Shown here in pieces: positions 60,676 to 64,000 of a stretch of 64,000 nt of DNA. The first letter of the stretch is position 1; every line of letters begins with the position of its first letter. The stretch is from contig NC_020453.1 in NCBI RefSeq assembly GCF_000344805.1, positions 1,116,001 to 1,180,000 of the forward strand, read 5' to 3'. A program made the position numbers and the translations under genes. This stretch comes from Bradyrhizobium oligotrophicum S58 (GTDB lineage Bacteria; Pseudomonadota; Alphaproteobacteria; Rhizobiales; Xanthobacteraceae). The notes beneath the pieces are model-generated. The model worked only from the letters and a program-made list of their open reading frames with translations, searched no databases and was not told the origin of the DNA.

Positions 60676-62580
60676 ATGAGCGCTGCGAGCCGCTATCACG
60701 AGGTCCATGCCCGATCGCTGCAGGATCCGGAGGGGTTCTGGGCCGAGGCTGCGCGTGCGATCGACTGGATCGAACCCGCGAAAAAGATCTTCGATCCCGC
60801 GATGGGCGCCTATGGCCGCTGGTTTGCCGGCGCCGTCGTCAACACCTGCTACAACGCGCTCGATCGCCATGTCGCCGCCGGCCGCGGCGAGCAGCTGGCG
60901 CTGATTCATGATTCGCCGCTCACCAATTCGGTTACGCGGCTGACCTATGCCGAGATGCTGAAGGAGGTGCAGACTCTCGCCGCCATCATGCAGGATTTCG
61001 GCGTCGTCAAGGGCGACCGCGTCATCCTCTATATGCCGATGGTGCCGGAGGCGATGGTCGCGATGCTCGCCTGCGCGCGCATCGGCGCGGTGCATTCGGT
61101 GGTGTTCGGCGGCTTCGCCGCCAAGGAGCTCGCCACCCGCATCGACGATGCGACGCCGAAGCTGGTGCTGTCGGCGAGCTGCGGCATCGAGCCCGGCCGC
61201 ATCGTGCAGTACAAGCCGCTGCTCGACCAGGCGATCGAACTCGCGGACAACAGGCCACAGGCCTGCATCATCCTGCAGCGGCCCGAGCATGTCTGCGAGC
61301 TGAAGCCCGGCCGTGATTACGATTGGGCCGCCTTGCGCAAATCCGCGCTCGTCAACGGCAAGCTCGCGCCGTGCGTGCCGGTGCTGGCGACCGATCCACT
61401 CTACATCCTCTATACGTCAGGTACGACCGGCAAGCCGAAGGGCGTGGTGCGCGACAATGGCGGGCACCTGGTCGCGTTGAAATGGTCGATGGAGTACCTC
61501 TACGGCATCAAGCCTGGCGAGGTGTGGTGGTGCGGCTCCGACATCGGCTGGGTGGTCGGCCACAGCTACATCATCTACGGCCCGCTGATCCATGGCGCGA
61601 CCTCGGTGATGTACGAGGGCAAGCCGGTCGGCACGCCCGACGCCGGCGCGTTCTGGCGCGTGATCGCCGAGCACAAGGCCGTGGCGTTGTTCACCGCGCC
61701 GACTGCGTTCCGCGCCATCCGCAAGGAGGATCCGGAAGGCACGCTGCTGCGCCAATACGACCTGTCGCAGTTCCGCACGCTGTTCCTGGCCGGCGAGCGC
61801 GCCGATCCGCCGACGGTGGAATGGGCCGAGCAGCAGCTCAAGGTGCCGGTGGTCGACCATTGGTGGCAGACCGAGACCGGCTGGTGCATCGCCGGCAATC
61901 CGGTTGGCCTCGGGCTGCTGCCGGTCAAGCACGGCTCGCCGACGGTCCCGATGCCTGGCTATCAGGTCGACATCGTCGACGAGGCATCGAAGCCCGTGCC
62001 GGCCAACACCATGGGCTCGATCGTGATCAAGCTGCCGATGCCGCCCGGCTGCCTGCCGACCTTGTGGCAGCAGGAGGACCGCTTCAAGGAATCCTATCTC
62101 AGCGAATTCCCTGGCTACTACAAGACCTCGGATGCCGGCTTCAAGGACGAGGACGGCTACGTCTTCGTGATGGGCCGTACCGACGACATCATCAATGTCG
62201 CCGGCCACAGGCTGTCGACCGGGGGCATGGAGGAGATCCTCGCTTCGCATCCGGATGTCGCCGAATGCGCGGTGCTCGGCATCAAGGATGCGATCAAGGG
62301 CGAGGTGCCTTGCGGCTTCCTCGTGCTCAAGGCCGGCGTGTCGCGCAGCCCCTCCGTGATCGAGAAGGAGATCGTGGCGCTGGTGCGCGACAAGCTGGGT
62401 CCCGTCGCCGCGTTCAAGCTCGCCATCACGGTCGGCCGCCTGCCAAAGACGCGGTCGGGCAAGATCCTGCGCGGCACGATCAAGAAGATCGCCGACGGCG
62501 AGCAATGGAGCATGCCGGCCACGATCGAGGATCCCAAGGTGCTCGACGAGATCGGCGAGGCACTGAAGAGCCGCGTCTAG
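60676..62580 (+). CDS. prpE: Propionyl-CoA synthetase
   Basis: A 634-residue AMP-forming acyl-CoA synthetase. The ATP motif YTSGTTGKPKGVVRDNGGH (about 253-271) and WWCGSDIGWVVGHSYIIYGPL are characteristic of PrpE rather than Acs; WWQTETGW, GYYKTSDAGF, and the catalytic lysine in PKTRSGKILRGT follow. Makes propionyl-CoA from propionate for the methylcitrate or methylmalonyl route. GGGGAA precedes the ATG. A FixK-like box upstream hints at oxygen-responsive expression. Confidence 0.92.
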   Translation: MSAASRYHEVHARSLQDPEGFWAEAARAIDWIEPAKKIFDPAMGAYGRWFAGAVVNTCYNALDRHVAAGRGEQLALIHDSPLTNSVTRLTYAEMLKEVQTLAAIMQDFGVVKGDRVILYMPMVPEAMVAMLACARIGAVHSVVFGGFAAKELATRIDDATPKLVLSASCGIEPGRIVQYKPLLDQAIELADNRPQACIILQRPEHVCELKPGRDYDWAALRKSALVNGKLAPCVPVLATDPLYILYTSGTTGKPKGVVRDNGGHLVALKWSMEYLYGIKPGEVWWCGSDIGWVVGHSYIIYGPLIHGATSVMYEGKPVGTPDAGAFWRVIAEHKAVALFTAPTAFRAIRKEDPEGTLLRQYDLSQFRTLFLAGERADPPTVEWAEQQLKVPVVDHWWQTETGWCIAGNPVGLGLLPVKHGSPTVPMPGYQVDIVDEASKPVPANTMGSIVIKLPMPPGCLPTLWQQEDRFKESYLSEFPGYYKTSDAGFKDEDGYVFVMGRTDDIINVAGHRLSTGGMEEILASHPDVAECAVLGIKDAIKGEVPCGFLVLKAGVSRSPSVIEKEIVALVRDKLGPVAAFKLAITVGRLPKTRSGKILRGTIKKIADGEQWSMPATIEDPKVLDEIGEALKSRV

Positions 62581-62597
62581 CTGGCGTGGGCGTGATC

Positions 62598-62620
62598 GCG
62601 CCCGGGGTTGACCCGGGCGC
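62598..62620. terminator. GC-rich hairpin after prpE
   Basis: GCGCCCGGG (62598-62606) and CCCGGGCGC (62612-62620), perfect 9-bp stem with a 5-nt loop. No T-run, so terminator or repeat remnant. Confidence 0.45.
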
Positions 62621-62674
62621 ACATTGTCGTCAAGCAACGGCCGAGGACAGCCTGATTGACGAATGGAACGCTCG

Positions 62675-62947
62675 ATGCGACAGACCTCCGCCCGCCTGGC
62701 CCTGGTGCTGATGGCCGTGCTTTCGCTTAACGCGTGCGCCTCGCGCAACCAGGGTCCCGCGGTCGCTCTCGGCAATGATGACGACGACGCGGTCTGTCAG
62801 GCCGGCGGCAAGGTCGCGCCGGGCTCGCCGGACTATGTGGCCTGCCGCAAGGATCGGGACGTGCAGCGGCAGCGGGCCGAGGCGCGCGCCGATCGCCGGC
62901 AGCGCGATCTCGGCGAATACATGATGAACCATCCCGACCGGCCCTGA
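62675..62947 (+). CDS. Small lipoprotein
   Basis: A 90-residue protein with lipoprotein signal MRQTSARLALVLMAVLSLNAC (lipobox LNAC, lipidated Cys21). The mature part has an acidic run GNDDDDAVC and a basic, arginine-rich tail. I chose the ATG at 62675 because the longer start (62663) puts a glutamate in the signal; either is possible. Function unknown. Confidence 0.7.
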   Translation: MRQTSARLALVLMAVLSLNACASRNQGPAVALGNDDDDAVCQAGGKVAPGSPDYVACRKDRDVQRQRAEARADRRQRDLGEYMMNHPDRP

Positions 62948-63024
62948 TTACGGTTGCAATCGCCTCTCATGGCGCGTGACATTGGTGCAACAGTCGCGTG
63001 ACTTCGGCACTGCAACCGTACCGA

Positions 63025-63038
63025 TTGATCGAGATCAA
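63025..63038. promoter_or_regulatory. Perfect FixK/FNR box upstream of ompW
   Basis: TTGAT-CGAG-ATCAA matches the FNR/FixK consensus TTGAT-N4-ATCAA exactly. It lies about 94 bp before the ompW start. It predicts control by FixK2 or a related Crp/FNR protein; E. coli ompW is also FNR-controlled. Confidence 0.8.
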
Positions 63039-63131
63039 ATCCAAGCGAACGGCGTCCCTGCCACACCTGTGACCGCAAGAGCGCGGCTGTGCCCGCGCAA
63101 ATGTAGCTCAAGTGTGGCTATGGGGACATCG

Positions 63132-63863
63132 ATGAACACAATATTGAAACTCTCGTCGTCGCTGCTGGTGCTGGCAGCGGTCTGCGGAGCCATGAGCTCC
63201 GCGCAAGCCGCCGACCTGCAGGCGGCGCCGGTCTATACCAAGGCGCCGGTGGTCGAAGCCTGGAATCCCTGGATGATCCGCGTCCGCGCGCTCGGCGTGC
63301 TGCCGGATGCCGGCGGCTCCACCGTGAACGTGACCGGGGTGCCGGCGCTGTCGTCGCCGAATTCCGGCCTGTCGATCTCCAACTCGGTCGTGCCCGAGCT
63401 CGACATCAGCTACTTCTTCACCAAGAACATCGCGGCTGAGCTGATCCTCGGCGTCACCCGGCATTCGATCAGCGGCACCGGCACGCTGAACGGCCTCAAC
63501 ATCGGCAAGTCGTGGCTGCTGCCGCCGACCCTCACTTTGCAATATCACTTCACCGATTTCGGCGCCTTCAAGCCCTATGTCGGCGCGGGCGTGAACTACA
63601 CGGTGTTCTACAATCAGAACGCCGCCAATCAGGTGTCGAACGGCCTCGCCGTCACCAACCTGCATATCTCCAACCAGTGGGGCGCGGCGGTCCAGTTCGG
63701 CTTCGACTACATGCTCGACCGGCATTGGGGCCTGAACGTCGACGTCAAGAAGCTGTGGCTGCAGCCGAACTACTCGGCGACCGTCAACGGCGCGATTCCG
63801 GTGTCCGGCCGGGCCAACATCGATCCGTGGCTGGTCGGCGCCGGCGTTACCTACAAGTTCTGA
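63132..63863 (+). CDS. ompW: OmpW-family outer membrane protein
   Basis: A 243-residue outer membrane beta-barrel protein. Signal peptide MNTILKLSSSLLVLAAVCGAMSSAQA; mature part with family landmarks WMIRVRALGVLPD, PELDISYFFTKNIAAELILG, LPPTLTLQYHF and FKPYVGAGVNYTVFY, ending GVTYKF with the C-terminal phenylalanine needed for barrel insertion. OmpW forms an eight-stranded barrel with a hydrophobic lateral channel for small molecules. GGGGA precedes the ATG at 63132. Regulated in all likelihood through the FixK box upstream; a strong terminator follows. Confidence 0.92.
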   Translation: MNTILKLSSSLLVLAAVCGAMSSAQAADLQAAPVYTKAPVVEAWNPWMIRVRALGVLPDAGGSTVNVTGVPALSSPNSGLSISNSVVPELDISYFFTKNIAAELILGVTRHSISGTGTLNGLNIGKSWLLPPTLTLQYHFTDFGAFKPYVGAGVNYTVFYNQNAANQVSNGLAVTNLHISNQWGAAVQFGFDYMLDRHWGLNVDVKKLWLQPNYSATVNGAIPVSGRANIDPWLVGAGVTYKF

Positions 63864-63889
63864 TTTTTGGAATTCCTCCCAAGACTGCC

Positions 63890-63921
63890 ATGGCGCCGGC
63901 ATCCCCGGCGCCATTTTTTTT
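63890..63921 (+). terminator. Rho-independent terminator of ompW
   Basis: ATGGCGCCGG (63890-63899) and CCGGCGCCAT (63905-63914), a perfect 10-bp stem with a 5-nt loop, followed by eight T. The clearest intrinsic terminator in the window. Confidence 0.93.
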
Positions 63922-63977
63922 GGGAAGACGTCCGTTTGTTGCGATTTGAGTGAGACAGGAGCCTCGCGTCTCCCCAC

Positions 63978-64000
63978 CGCTGTCGTCCCGGCCTTGAGCC
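63978..64000. repeat. Start of a REP-like element cut by the window edge
   Basis: CCGCTGTCGTCCCGG matches the start of the element at 52480-52545. The rest lies outside the window. Confidence 0.5.

Noticed and set aside
60676..62580. Acetyl-CoA synthetase (acs) instead of prpE
   Set aside because: The VVRDNGGH and WWCGSDIGWVVGHSY segments fit propionyl-CoA synthetase better than Acs.

Overview
The window looks like chromosome from a Bradyrhizobium-type alphaproteobacterium (Nitrobacteraceae). The reasons are the high GC of most genes, a perfect FixK/FNR box (63025-63038), the gene content (TAXI-type TRAP transporter, polyol ABC cluster, many periplasmic TPR/DUF1311 proteins), and several copies of palindromic intergenic repeats that I recall from rhizobial genomes. 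The genus is an inference from reading; no search was run.

Region A (1-16.6 kb) is accessory. A nonribosomal peptide synthetase gene (minus strand, running off the left edge) and its MbtH partner lie divergent from five plus-strand genes of moderate GC. These are a class III aminotransferase, a CoA-acylating aldehyde dehydrogenase, a 1163-aa planctomycete-type cytochrome c/DUF1549/LamG/DUF1553 protein, a DUF1501 protein and a fusion of cytochrome b561, cytochrome c and leucine-rich repeats. The five look like one transcription unit. They could link amine oxidation to acyl-CoA with a periplasmic, membrane-anchored haem system. I know of no described pathway with this composition, and it is the best candidate here for an undescribed system. 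In the NRPS, two adjacent adenylation domains share a nearly identical tract of at least 907 bp, and composition changes where that tract ends.

Region B (16.6-22.5 kb) is a second accessory block: repeat-rich non-coding DNA, a single-chain DUF262/HNH protein of the GmrSD type, and a low-GC pair encoding a secreted MACPF-like protein and a DUF2778/Tlde1-type L,D-transpeptidase-fold protein.

Region C (23-64 kb) is mostly core-like. It holds aquaporin; two signal-less wall-hydrolase-like proteins sharing an SH3b module; an isolated flagellar-rod-like gene; a complete polyol uptake and catabolism cluster (SorC regulator, ABC transporter, SDR, FGGY kinase, PfkB kinase); glgC-glgA; a zinc alcohol dehydrogenase; a LacI-controlled D-aminoacylase/M24/beta-hydroxyacid dehydrogenase group with a visible operator; TPR-aldo/keto reductase, thioesterase, Nudix and lysozyme-like genes; a TRAP-TAXI transporter with DUF1850 and SDR genes; two TPR-DUF1311 proteins; prpE; a small lipoprotein; and ompW with a FixK box and a clear terminator. 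Palindromic repeats occupy many intergenic gaps. I saw no tRNA, rRNA, CRISPR array or intact insertion sequence.
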